Assembly (NCBI GenBank): GCA_001780035.1
Contig: MFEY01000007.1
Location: forward strand, 395,146 to 431,540
Origin: Candidatus Doudnabacteria bacterium RIFCSPHIGHO2_12_FULL_48_16
Lineage (GTDB): Bacteria > Patescibacteriota > Doudnabacteria > UBA920 > O2-02-FULL-48-8
Reading direction: 5' to 3'
Length of the DNA: 36,395 nt
Shown: positions 1 through 7,381 of the stretch, piece after piece
Position numbering within the stretch: position 1 is the first letter of the stretch
How the letters are laid out: each line of letters starts with the position of its first letter
Program-made: the position numbers and the translations under genes
Notes under the pieces: generated by a model
Databases searched by the model: none
Told to the model about the DNA's origin: nothing
What the model saw: the letters and a program-made list of their open reading frames with translations, nothing else

Positions 1-2
1 AT

Positions 3-722
3 TTGGCGGCCTTCTACCGGATTAAGGAAAAAGTTCTGATCGACCAATACGAGAAAGAACGCGGATTCAATCACGCCCCGGTCGCAGCCAAAACCGGAGG
101 ATATAAATTATCTTTCACTCCCCGCAATCTGATTATTGGTAGCAGTTTGTTGATTCTGATTTTGGCGGTTGGATTTATCGGCAATCAAATTCGATCAGTT
201 CTGGCTCCGCCGTTTTTGGAAGTTAGCGAGCCGGCGGGCGATTTGGCGATTTCCGGCAACAGTATCGTGATTTCCGGCCGGGGGGAGATTGGCGCCCAGC
301 TACTTATCAACAACCAGCCGTCACGGCTTGATGCCAACGGGCGATTTACCGAAACCTTGATTTTAGGCCCCGGTTTGAATGTAATTGAGATTGTGGAGCG
401 CAATAAATTTGGCAAAGTCAGCACCAAGACCCGGCAAGTGACCGCGCAATTGCCCAATACCGCACCTTCGGCGCAAGCGGCGGTCAATTTGACAGTCAAT
501 ATCGGCCCGGGCAACGCCTGGGTATATTTGGAGGCGGACGGCCTGGTCGTCGAACGCGGCACAATGCTCGCCGGCTCATCGAAAAACGTCTCAGCCAAGA
601 ACCAAATTATTCTAACCTCGGCCAATGCGGGCTCGACGCAAGTTATTTATAACGGAAAAGATTTGGGCAAACTGGGCCGCGAAGGCGAAGTGGTGCGCAA
701 CGTTGAATTCTCATCCCAATAA
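3..722 (+). CDS. RodZ-like / helix-turn-helix family membrane protein, C-terminal part (truncated at window edge)
   Basis: Open from the window start; one TM segment (LIIGSSLLILILAVGFIG) followed by a beta-rich extracellular region ending in a DUF4115-like segment (VYLEADGLVVERGTMLAGSSKNVSAKNQIILTSANAGSTQVIYNGKDLGKLG). Confidence 0.7.
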   Translation: MAAFYRIKEKVLIDQYEKERGFNHAPVAAKTGGYKLSFTPRNLIIGSSLLILILAVGFIGNQIRSVLAPPFLEVSEPAGDLAISGNSIVISGRGEIGAQLLINNQPSRLDANGRFTETLILGPGLNVIEIVERNKFGKVSTKTRQVTAQLPNTAPSAQAAVNLTVNIGPGNAWVYLEADGLVVERGTMLAGSSKNVSAKNQIILTSANAGSTQVIYNGKDLGKLGREGEVVRNVEFSSQ

Positions 723-757
723 AGGTATAATCAAAATAATTAAACAAATAAAATTTT

Positions 758-1792
758 ATGGCTAAAGTTTCCAATAAAGCCAGCGGCAGCAACCTCGAAG
801 AAGTTCTCAATTCAATTCGGGATAAATTCGGTGAGGGTTCAATCATGACTTTGAAAAAAGCGACCACAATGAATGTTGAAGTTATTCCGACCGGATGTCT
901 GTCGCTCGATTTGGCGCTGGGTGCCGGTGGAATTCCCAAGGGCCGCATTATAGAAATCTACGGGCCGGAAGCTTCGGGCAAAACAACCTTGGCCATGCAC
1001 ATCATTGCGGAAGCGCAAAAGACCGGCGGCGTCGCCGCGTTTGTGGATGCCGAGCATGCGCTGGATCCGGATCGCGCCAAAGCGGTCGGCGTAAAAATTG
1101 ACAAGCTTTTGATCTCCCAGCCGGACAACGGCGAGCAGGCGCTCGACATTGTGGAGTCGTTGGTGCGATCTAACAGCGTTGGCATCATCGTCGTTGATTC
1201 GGTCGCCGCATTGACGCCCCGCGCTGAGATCGAAGGCGAGATGGGCGATTCCCACATGGGCTTGCACGCCCGACTGATGAGCCAGGCTTTGCGCAAACTG
1301 ACCGCGATCATTTCCAAATCCAACTGCACCGTTATTTTTATCAACCAGATCCGGATGAAGATCGGCGTGATGTTCGGCAATCCGGAAACGACTACCGGCG
1401 GCCAGGCCCTGAAATTTTATTCTTCGGTCCGGATCGAAGTCCGGAAAATCGCTCAGATCAAACAAGGGGACAATATCGTCGGCAACCGGGTCAAGGCCAA
1501 GATCGTGAAAAATAAAGTGGCGGCTCCGTTTAAGACTACGGAGTTCGACATCATGTTTGGCGAAGGCGGGATTTCGTTTATCGGTGACCTGCTCGATACG
1601 GGAGTGTCGTCAGCCGTTGTGGCCAAAACCGGCAACACTTATGGTTTCGGCGACGTGAAACTGGGCGTCGGCCGGGAAAATGCTAAAACCTTCCTCAAGG
1701 ATAATCCCAAAGTCGCCTCGGAAATCGAAAAAGTGGTCCGGAAGAAAGCCAAGGAGGTGGATTTGACCCTGACCCCGGCTGGTCCGGCTTAA
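758..1792 (+). CDS. recA: Recombinase RecA
   Basis: Full-length 344 aa; [19 protein letters not shown] Walker [58 protein letters not shown]. Confidence 0.98.
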   Translation: MAKVSNKASGSNLEEVLNSIRDKFGEGSIMTLKKATTMNVEVIPTGCLSLDLALGAGGIPKGRIIEIYGPEASGKTTLAMHIIAEAQKTGGVAAFVDAEHALDPDRAKAVGVKIDKLLISQPDNGEQALDIVESLVRSNSVGIIVVDSVAALTPRAEIEGEMGDSHMGLHARLMSQALRKLTAIISKSNCTVIFINQIRMKIGVMFGNPETTTGGQALKFYSSVRIEVRKIAQIKQGDNIVGNRVKAKIVKNKVAAPFKTTEFDIMFGEGGISFIGDLLDTGVSSAVVAKTGNTYGFGDVKLGVGRENAKTFLKDNPKVASEIEKVVRKKAKEVDLTLTPAGPA

Positions 1793-1900
1793 AAAATGTG
1801 AATAACCTGCCTGCCCGCAGGTAGGCTCCCACCTTTTCGACAGAAAAAAATTAAAATTTGCTAATAATTTTATATATTTGATCCACTAGGGGGCGGAAAA

Positions 1901-1929
1901 TTGACACGGGAGCAATTTTCTGCTAAAAT
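1901..1929 (+). promoter_or_regulatory. Sigma70-type promoter for intergenic RNA candidate
   Basis: TTGACA (1901-1906), 17-nt spacer, TAAAAT (1924-1929). Confidence 0.7.
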
Positions 1930-1934
1930 AGGTA

Positions 1935-2400
1935 TAGACCTGCCGAGCGGCAGGCAGGACATTTAAAACTTGAAGCAAGACAGACAGCGGAGAAAGCTGA
2001 ATGCTTAAAATCTTGAGCATTTTGTGTTCTCCACTATTCGTCATAGCTGTTCTAACCCAGCTACCTGTAAAACAAAAACAAAAAAAGTTTGTATAAAATA
2101 AAACAAATACAAAACAAAAAGTTTGCGTTAGGTGAGCAATCACCATAAGAACAGTGCAGAACAACTCTTATAAAGTGGTTAGGTATATAAGCGTAATTCG
2201 GTCTCTACATACGAATGTTGGCCTCTGCTCCAGGCTTGAAGGATTAATCCATTTGATTCTTGAAGCCTGTGAGCGGAGACGAGCTTCAGTAGAAGCCGCC
2301 GCAGGGCGGACGCGCTACATTATTATTTATACATGAGCGGACTGTCCGCTCTGCAATCCTTAAACGATTCGCAGAGCCTTCCTGAATAGGGGCTTTTTTT
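1935..2400 (+). ncRNA. Putative structured non-coding RNA (~465 nt), family not identified
   Basis: No convincing ORF; consensus promoter upstream and intrinsic terminator downstream; serial hairpins including 1989-2032, 2044-2063, GGTGA-GCAA-TCACC (2131-2144, GNRA loop), 2145-2171, long stem 2223-2278, CCGCC-GCAG-GGCGG (2296-2309), GAGCGGA-CTG-TCCGCTC (2335-2351). Confidence 0.6.
2375..2400 (+). terminator. Intrinsic terminator of the intergenic RNA
   Basis: AGCC TT CCT GAAT AGG GGCT followed by a T run. Confidence 0.7.
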
Positions 2401-2481
2401 GTTGGTAAAAATTTTGTATACTTATATCAACGGGCTGACTATAAAATAGTAATTATTAACTAATCATTACTTCTAACCGGG

Positions 2482-2835
2482 ATGAATAAACAACTACTCG
2501 AAGAGAACAAGGCCAAGCTGTTGGCCGAGCAGAAAAAGCTTAAGCAATTGTTGGGGCACGAGAGCACGGCGGACTCGGAATTTCCAGGCGGCTATAAGCC
2601 GAAGTTTGACGAAGCCGGAAGCGAGCAGACCGAGAACGCGTCCGAGATCGAACAGTTCGGCAATGACTTGGCCGTGACCGAAGATTTATCCGGTCGGCTC
2701 CATCAAGTCAGTGCCGCTTTGGCGAGAATCGAAAACGGCAGCTACGGCAAGTGTATGGTCGGCGGGGATGAAATCGGCGAAGACCGATTGCGCGCGGAAC
2801 CGGCCGCTGAAACTTGCATCAACCACAGTAACTAA
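2482..2835 (+). CDS. TraR/DksA-family protein with degenerate zinc finger
   Basis: Coiled-coil N-terminus followed by ARIENGSYGKCMVGGDEIGEDRLRAEPAAETCINHSN, the DksA/TraR C-terminal pattern. Confidence 0.8.
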   Translation: MNKQLLEENKAKLLAEQKKLKQLLGHESTADSEFPGGYKPKFDEAGSEQTENASEIEQFGNDLAVTEDLSGRLHQVSAALARIENGSYGKCMVGGDEIGEDRLRAEPAAETCINHSN

Positions 2836-3251
2836 TGCACAAGAAAATTTTTTTATTAATTTTGATCGATCAAATCACGAAGCTGGGTTTCTGGTCTCGT
2901 GATTTTTTCTTGGGCCCGGTTCATATCCATTCCGTCCGGAATTCTGGCTTGGCGCTGTCACTTGACTTCGGCTTGCTGCCAAACCTGATCGTCATCATCG
3001 CGGCCCTGGTTTTTTTTATTTATTATTACTTTCGCCATCATTCGGAATGGGGTTGGGCAACGGTGATGATGTTTGCCTTGATTTTCGCCGGCGCGATTTC
3101 CAATTTGGGCGACCGACTGTATTTGGGATACGTGCGGGATTTTATCGATCTCGGTTGGGGCTTTACGTTTAACCTCGCCGACCTCTGGTTGGCGTTCGGC
3201 CTAGTCGGGCTGCTGTTTCTGCAAAGCGATTCAAAACAGGATATAATATAG
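2835..3251 (+). CDS. lspA: Lipoprotein signal peptidase (signal peptidase II)
   Basis: DQITK near N-terminus, VRNSGLALSL, AGAISNLGDRLYLGYVRDFIDLGW, FNLADLWL; 4 TM segments. Confidence 0.88.
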   Translation: MHKKIFLLILIDQITKLGFWSRDFFLGPVHIHSVRNSGLALSLDFGLLPNLIVIIAALVFFIYYYFRHHSEWGWATVMMFALIFAGAISNLGDRLYLGYVRDFIDLGWGFTFNLADLWLAFGLVGLLFLQSDSKQDII

Positions 3252-3361
3252 ATATTCATCCCGTTAGAAATTTTACATAGCCAAATGCCACAAAAAGTTA
3301 TATTTAACGGGTTGATTATAACGCTATATAATTAAGCAAACTAATCATTATTTCTAACGGG

Positions 3362-4111
3362 ATGAAACAAGTCTTAGGGATAGACGTGGGGGGGACCAAA
3401 GTGGCATCCGGGCTGGTGGCAGAGGGCTGCCAAGTTAGTGATTTTCGGATCGAATCCACATCCCAAGCTGATTTAGTCGGCCAGCTAGGCAAGTTGATCG
3501 GTTCCTACCAGGGCTTTGAGGGGATCGGTTTGGGCTTGCCGGGCCAGGTATTGGCCGATGGCCGCGTGACCAAGTTGCCGAATATTGAAAGTTTTGGCGA
3601 AACTTCTCTGAGACAGGCGCTGGAAGATCAGTTCCACCTGCCGGTTCATGTTATGAATGACGCCAAAGCCTTCGCATTGGCCGAAGCTACCTTTGGGGCC
3701 GGGCAGGGTTACCGAACCGTGGTCGGGCTGATTTTGGGCACCGGTACCGGCGCCGGCCTGGTCATCGACAAGCAGCTGCATCTGGGCAAAGATGGCATTG
3801 CCGGGGAATTCGACCATGTTATGTGGCTGGACGGGAAATTATTTCGGGACCAGGTCAAATTGCAAAAACCCTTCAACCGGATTGAAGAAGCGTGCCAATA
3901 TTTAAGAACAATTTTAAGCCTGGTTGTGCTGGGCTATAATCCTGATATTATTGTTTTGGGTGGCGGCTGGAGCAATATGCCCGGCCTGCAGGCCCAAGCG
4001 CAAGAATTTTTGACCAATGTTGGCGGCTACCAGAATCAGACTCCGGTGGTTATGCATCAGCTGGATCATCCCGGCATCATCGGCGCGGCCCTGCCGCTAC
4101 TCCGACGCTAG
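3362..4111 (+). CDS. ROK-family sugar kinase-like protein
   Basis: GIDVGGTKVASGLV, GLGLPGQV, NDAKAFALAEATFGAGQGY, ILGTGTGAGLVID, PDIIVLGGGWS; the usual CxCGxxGC zinc motif is absent. Confidence 0.85.
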   Translation: MKQVLGIDVGGTKVASGLVAEGCQVSDFRIESTSQADLVGQLGKLIGSYQGFEGIGLGLPGQVLADGRVTKLPNIESFGETSLRQALEDQFHLPVHVMNDAKAFALAEATFGAGQGYRTVVGLILGTGTGAGLVIDKQLHLGKDGIAGEFDHVMWLDGKLFRDQVKLQKPFNRIEEACQYLRTILSLVVLGYNPDIIVLGGGWSNMPGLQAQAQEFLTNVGGYQNQTPVVMHQLDHPGIIGAALPLLRR

Positions 4112-4140
4112 CGGTCGGAGCCCCGACTGAAACGTCGGGG
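4100..4140. repeat. Two adjacent palindromes, CTCCGAC..GTCGGAG and CCCCGAC..GTCGGGG
   Basis: 4100-4106/4114-4120 and 4121-4127/4134-4140 are perfect 7-bp arms; the ROK stop codon (4109-4111) lies in the first loop. Confidence 0.8.
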
Positions 4141-4212
4141 TTGAAAAACCAAGCAACCGAGAATATAATATTGCGATGGGGCCTGTAGCTCAGCGGTAGA
4201 GCAGATGTCTTA

Positions 4213-4348
4213 CCCGCCTGCCACGCCGTGTCAATTTCATGGGCCTGTAGCTCAGTTGGTCAGAGCAAGTGTCTTATACACACTGGGTCGAAGGTTCGAG
4301 TCCTTCCAGGCCCACCATGAAAACTATTCAATTGGCATGGCGGGCAGG
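4213..4348. repeat. Imperfect inverted repeat bounding the tRNA insert
   Basis: CCCGCCTGCCACGCC (from 4213) pairs with GGCATGGCGGGCAGG (to 4348) with two mismatches. Confidence 0.75.
4241..4317 (+). tRNA. tRNA-Ile(UAU), complete, located inside the insert of the interrupted tRNA
   Basis: Full cloverleaf: GGGCCTG/CAGGCCC, GCTC/GAGC, AGTGT-CTTATAC-ACACT, GAAGG-TTCGAGT-CCTTC, encoded CCA; anticodon TAT at 4275-4277. Confidence 0.9.
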
Positions 4349-4407
4349 TACACATCGGGTCCTAGGTTCGAATCCTAGCAGGCCCACCAAATATAATTTT
4401 ATGAATA

Positions 4408-4425
4408 AAGAGCCGAAAGGCTTTT
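4408..4425 (+). terminator. Intrinsic terminator after tRNA locus
   Basis: AGCC-GAAA-GGCT followed by TTTTTTGTTTT. Confidence 0.6.
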
Positions 4426-4527
4426 TTGTTTTGTCACAGGCGCCACTTTATGCTATTTTACTATGAACACTCGAGTAGTGTTTTGAACAGTAAAAAAGAG
4501 GATACATCCCTTCCACACGAGGTGCGC

Positions 4528-5598
4528 ATGTTGTCTAGTGAACGGTTTGTCGTATACGGCGGCACGGGCTATCATCATTTCGATAGCCGAGTGCTGGAGC
4601 ACGTTAACAAGGCCACCGGTCTGGATCTCGATTTCAGCCACATCAAGCACAGCATGTGGACGGATTCGGAGCCAGGGTTCCGATTTGCGAGGCCGGAGAA
4701 AATCAAGGACCGGCACGTGATCGTGTTTTCCTGCCCCATCACGGCCAAGCTGTATGTCCAACTGCAGGACATCGTGGTGGCTGCTCACCATCAGTATGAC
4801 GCGGCATCAGTGACCGTGGTGATGAGTTTTCTGCGCAGCAGACGGATGGACCATCCGGAGAAGACCAAAGAAATCTCGCGGCTGCAGCAGTTCATGCTGC
4901 TCCTGAAGTTCTGGGGCGCTGATCGACTCGTCCTGTGCGAACCGCACAACATCGCAAATACTCAACAGTTTTGCGATCAGGCGGGACTGGAACTCTTCGT
5001 GGGTGACCCGACCCGTCTGTTCGCCAACGCCATCATGGGTTTGGTTCAGACGCTGGGCCAGGAGAACGTCGTGGTCTATTCACCTGACTTCGGTTCAGGT
5101 GGTCGGGCCATGAATCTGGCTCGAGCAATCGGCGCAGGAGTCGTAGCTTCGCCCAAACGTCGTCTCAACGGTCGCGTCGAGGCGTTCGCCGATGACCCGA
5201 CTTTTCTCGCTCGCTTCAAGGCGACCTATGGTGACGACATTCCGGTTTCCTGCAATATGTCGGACGTTGCCGACAAGCATGTGCTGATGCGGGAGGACGA
5301 GGTCGCTTCCGGAAGCACGGCGAACAAGACGGTCGGAAATCTCAAGGCCGCCGGGGCGAAAGGGGTTCATCTTCTTGCGACCCATCCGGTCTGCACTTGG
5401 GGCTGGAAGAACGTGCTTCTGCCGGATGAAGAGGGGGAGGCGCCGCCTTTCACCAGCATCTGGTTCGGCAACACCCGGCCGCGAGGGTTCGGCGAAACCG
5501 AATACGAGGGCTCAACCGGCGGCGAGATCACGACCGTTGACATGTCGCCGATCGTGGCGGAGACTCTGATTCGGGCGATGGAAGGGATTAAGGATTAG
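4528..5598 (+). CDS. Ribose-phosphate pyrophosphokinase (PRPP synthetase)-like protein, divergent
   Basis: VVYSPDFGSGGRAMNLARAIGAGVVASPKRR and VLMREDEVASGSTANKTVGNLKAAGAKGVHLLATHPV match the PRPP-binding architecture; start chosen at 4528, preceded by GAGGTG. Confidence 0.75.
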   Translation: MLSSERFVVYGGTGYHHFDSRVLEHVNKATGLDLDFSHIKHSMWTDSEPGFRFARPEKIKDRHVIVFSCPITAKLYVQLQDIVVAAHHQYDAASVTVVMSFLRSRRMDHPEKTKEISRLQQFMLLLKFWGADRLVLCEPHNIANTQQFCDQAGLELFVGDPTRLFANAIMGLVQTLGQENVVVYSPDFGSGGRAMNLARAIGAGVVASPKRRLNGRVEAFADDPTFLARFKATYGDDIPVSCNMSDVADKHVLMREDEVASGSTANKTVGNLKAAGAKGVHLLATHPVCTWGWKNVLLPDEEGEAPPFTSIWFGNTRPRGFGETEYEGSTGGEITTVDMSPIVAETLIRAMEGIKD

Positions 5599-5606
5599 GT
5601 GCGCGC

Positions 5607-5648
5607 AGGCGGCCGGCTGCTTTCGTTTGAGCAGTCGGCCGTTTTTTT
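5607..5648 (+). terminator. Intrinsic terminator
   Basis: CGGCCGGCTGCT...AGCAGTCGGCCG followed by TTTTTTT. Confidence 0.85.
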
Positions 5649-5713
5649 GTATGTAAATAATAAACTTGTGGATATTTTTTAAAAATGTCTTTTAATCCGT
5701 ATATTTTAAGCCC

Positions 5714-5742
5714 TTGACATTAGGTGAACGATCGTATACCAT
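5714..5742 (+). promoter_or_regulatory. lexA promoter with overlapping dyad operator candidate
   Basis: TTGACA (5714-5719), 17 nt, TACCAT; GGTGAACGATCGTATACC (5723-5740) has dyad GGTNNACGATCGTNNACC inside the spacer. Confidence 0.6.
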
Positions 5743-5864
5743 ATATTCATGGATGGTAAATCCCCACACCAAAAATGCGGTGTGGGGATGAAAACGAAGG
5801 AGTCGGTGAGCTAGGAAGCCGCCCCGAAACTTACTAACTCCTTCGAAAACCTCCACTAACCTTT

Positions 5865-6479
5865 ATGAATGAACTGACCCCTAAGCAAAAACAATTATTG
5901 GATTTATTGACCCATGAAATTCAAGATAAGGGACTTCCTCCGTCTTTTTCGGAGATTGCCCGCAACCTCCGCCTTAAATCTAAAAACGGAGTGGCAAAAC
6001 TGCTCCGGATTCTGGAAGATAAAGGATATATACGCCGCTCCGGCAAGGCCCGGGGCATCGAAGTCCTAAATCCAGAAGGGGAGCCGATTGGGCTGGGCAC
6101 GATTAGCCTGCCGCTGCTGGGCCGGATTACGGCCGGGTTGCCAATGTTGGCCGAGGAACAGATCGAAGATTGGTTGAATTTGCCGGCCAGCCTGGTTCGA
6201 GGCCGTAAGGATGTATTCCTGCTTCGGGTGCAGGGCATGAGCATGAAGGACGCGGGGATCCTCAACGGCGATCTGGTCATCGTCAAGCAGCAAAAAATTG
6301 CGGACGTCAACGACATCGTGGTTGCTTTACTGGAAGACGAGGCTACCGTGAAAAGATTAGTTAAGAAAGACAATAAATTCTTTTTGAAAGCTGAAAATAA
6401 GGATTATCCAAATATATACCCTGAGCATGAGTGGTCGATCCAGGGGAAGGTAATCGGAGTAATTAGGAGGCTTGAGTAA
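5865..6479 (+). CDS. lexA: LexA repressor
   Basis: MNELTPKQKQLLDLLTHEIQDKGLPPSFSEIARNLRLKS..., VQGMSMKDAGILNGDLVIV (catalytic Ser), AVTVKRL-like EATVKRLVKK (catalytic Lys). Confidence 0.95.
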   Translation: MNELTPKQKQLLDLLTHEIQDKGLPPSFSEIARNLRLKSKNGVAKLLRILEDKGYIRRSGKARGIEVLNPEGEPIGLGTISLPLLGRITAGLPMLAEEQIEDWLNLPASLVRGRKDVFLLRVQGMSMKDAGILNGDLVIVKQQKIADVNDIVVALLEDEATVKRLVKKDNKFFLKAENKDYPNIYPEHEWSIQGKVIGVIRRLE

Positions 6480-6480
6480 T

Positions 6481-6663
6481 ATGAGCGAATTTGAGAAACA
6501 AAAATACACGATCATTAGCCAGCTTAAAGGGCTGTGCGCCCACTGCGCCAATGAAGTGCATCATTCCTGCCGACTTCAGTCGATCGTGACTGAACTGGCA
6601 ACCCTGTCCGGAGTCCCGCTGATTGTCAACGACCGATTCAATGGATTGTTAATACATAAATAA
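6481..6663 (+). CDS. Small conserved-looking protein with CAHC motif
   Basis: 60 aa ORF directly after lexA with AGGAGG upstream; MSEFEKQKYTIISQLKGLCAHCANEVHHSCRLQS. Confidence 0.45.
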   Translation: MSEFEKQKYTIISQLKGLCAHCANEVHHSCRLQSIVTELATLSGVPLIVNDRFNGLLIHK

Positions 6664-6678
6664 TTTCGGGAGAGGCAT

Positions 6679-6915
6679 ATGCAAGAATTTGCACCAGCAC
6701 TTTTCTCAACTCGTGTGACGAATGGGGCGCGAACTTTCTTCGTGGATGTAAAGTCTGCCAAGAATAACAAACCCTATTTGAAAATCACAGAATCTTCCAT
6801 CAGCAAGGAAGGCGAGAAAAAGAAAACCTATATGACCGTGTTCGAAAATGAAATCAATGATTTCAAGCAAGCGATCGAACAGGCCGTCGGGTTTGTAAGC
6901 GCCCAAAGTAAATAA
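6679..6915 (+). CDS. PUR-alpha-like nucleic-acid binding protein (DUF3276 type)
   Basis: FSTRVTNGARTFFVDVKSAKNNKPYLKITESSISKEGEKKKTYMTVFENEINDFKQAIEQAVGFV; SD-like GGGAGAGG upstream. Confidence 0.7.
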   Translation: MQEFAPALFSTRVTNGARTFFVDVKSAKNNKPYLKITESSISKEGEKKKTYMTVFENEINDFKQAIEQAVGFVSAQSK

Positions 6916-6918
6916 CAC

Positions 6919-6951
6919 AAAGCCCTGACGATCTTAGCCAGGGCTTTGTTA
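6919..6951 (+). terminator. Intrinsic terminator
   Basis: CAAAGCCCTG / CAGGGCTTTG perfect 10-bp stem. Confidence 0.75.
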
Positions 6952-6961
6952 AATTAATTTT

Positions 6962-7381
6962 ATGAATTACATAGGAACAATACTTGAGGAAAGCTTATCT
7001 GATAAGTCAGTTCTGAAAGAAGTTAAAATTTTAAAACAAAAAGTTGAGCCAGTTAGTGAAAAGAGCAAAACACCGTGGGTGACTAAATGGACCCACGATT
7101 ATGTAGAGATTGCTGAAGGACAAGCTGACGAGATAGCTCATAAATTAAGCCAAGCGATTGAGTTTGAGCACGAAAGTTCCTGGTATGCGGATTATTTAAA
7201 TAATCAGACGCACTATATTATTTTTAAAAATAAAGTTTTTAAAATTGATCGCGGTAGTAAAGAACAATATGATGCGGCCTTTGACTATGGTTTATCAGTC
7301 GGGATTCCGGAATATCAACTAATAACATTTGAGAGTCAAAAACAAATAGAAGGAAGACGGAAGGCCAAATATGACCAGTAA
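6962..7381 (+). CDS. Hypothetical protein
   Basis: 139 aa intact ORF overlapping the start of comM. Confidence 0.55.
   Translation: MNYIGTILEESLSDKSVLKEVKILKQKVEPVSEKSKTPWVTKWTHDYVEIAEGQADEIAHKLSQAIEFEHESSWYADYLNNQTHYIIFKNKVFKIDRGSKEQYDAAFDYGLSVGIPEYQLITFESQKQIEGRRKAKYDQ

Larger units (their letters stand above)
4179..4389 (+). tRNA. Interrupted tRNA gene: 5' half 4179-~4212, insert ~4213-4348, 3' half ~4349-4389 (isoleucine-type acceptor stem; anticodon UAU or UAC depending on junction)
   Basis: 5' GGGCCTG-TA-GCTC-AGCGGTA-GAGC-A-GATGT-CTTA and 3' TAC-ACATC-GGGTC-CTAGG-TTCGAAT-CCTAG-CAGGCCC-ACCA are complementary in the acceptor (7/7) and anticodon (5/5) stems. Confidence 0.7.

Noticed and set aside
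1807-1828. CCTGCCTGCCCGCAGGTAGG palindrome as recA terminator
   Set aside because: Stem is present but no clear T run follows; likely one of the dispersed GC-rich palindromes.
2154-2336. 60-aa plus ORF and 92-aa minus ORF (1886-2164) in the recA-traR gap
   Set aside because: No domain-like features; region better explained by RNA stems, promoter and terminator.
4213-4348. Group I or group II self-splicing intron
   Set aside because: Insert is only ~136 nt, is largely occupied by a tRNA, and I see no P/Q/R/S or domain V-like core; left as unclassified insert.
4269-4466. 65-aa plus ORF
   Set aside because: Translates through the nested tRNA sequences (VEGSSPSRPT, VLGSNPSRPT), which are tRNA T-arm artefacts.
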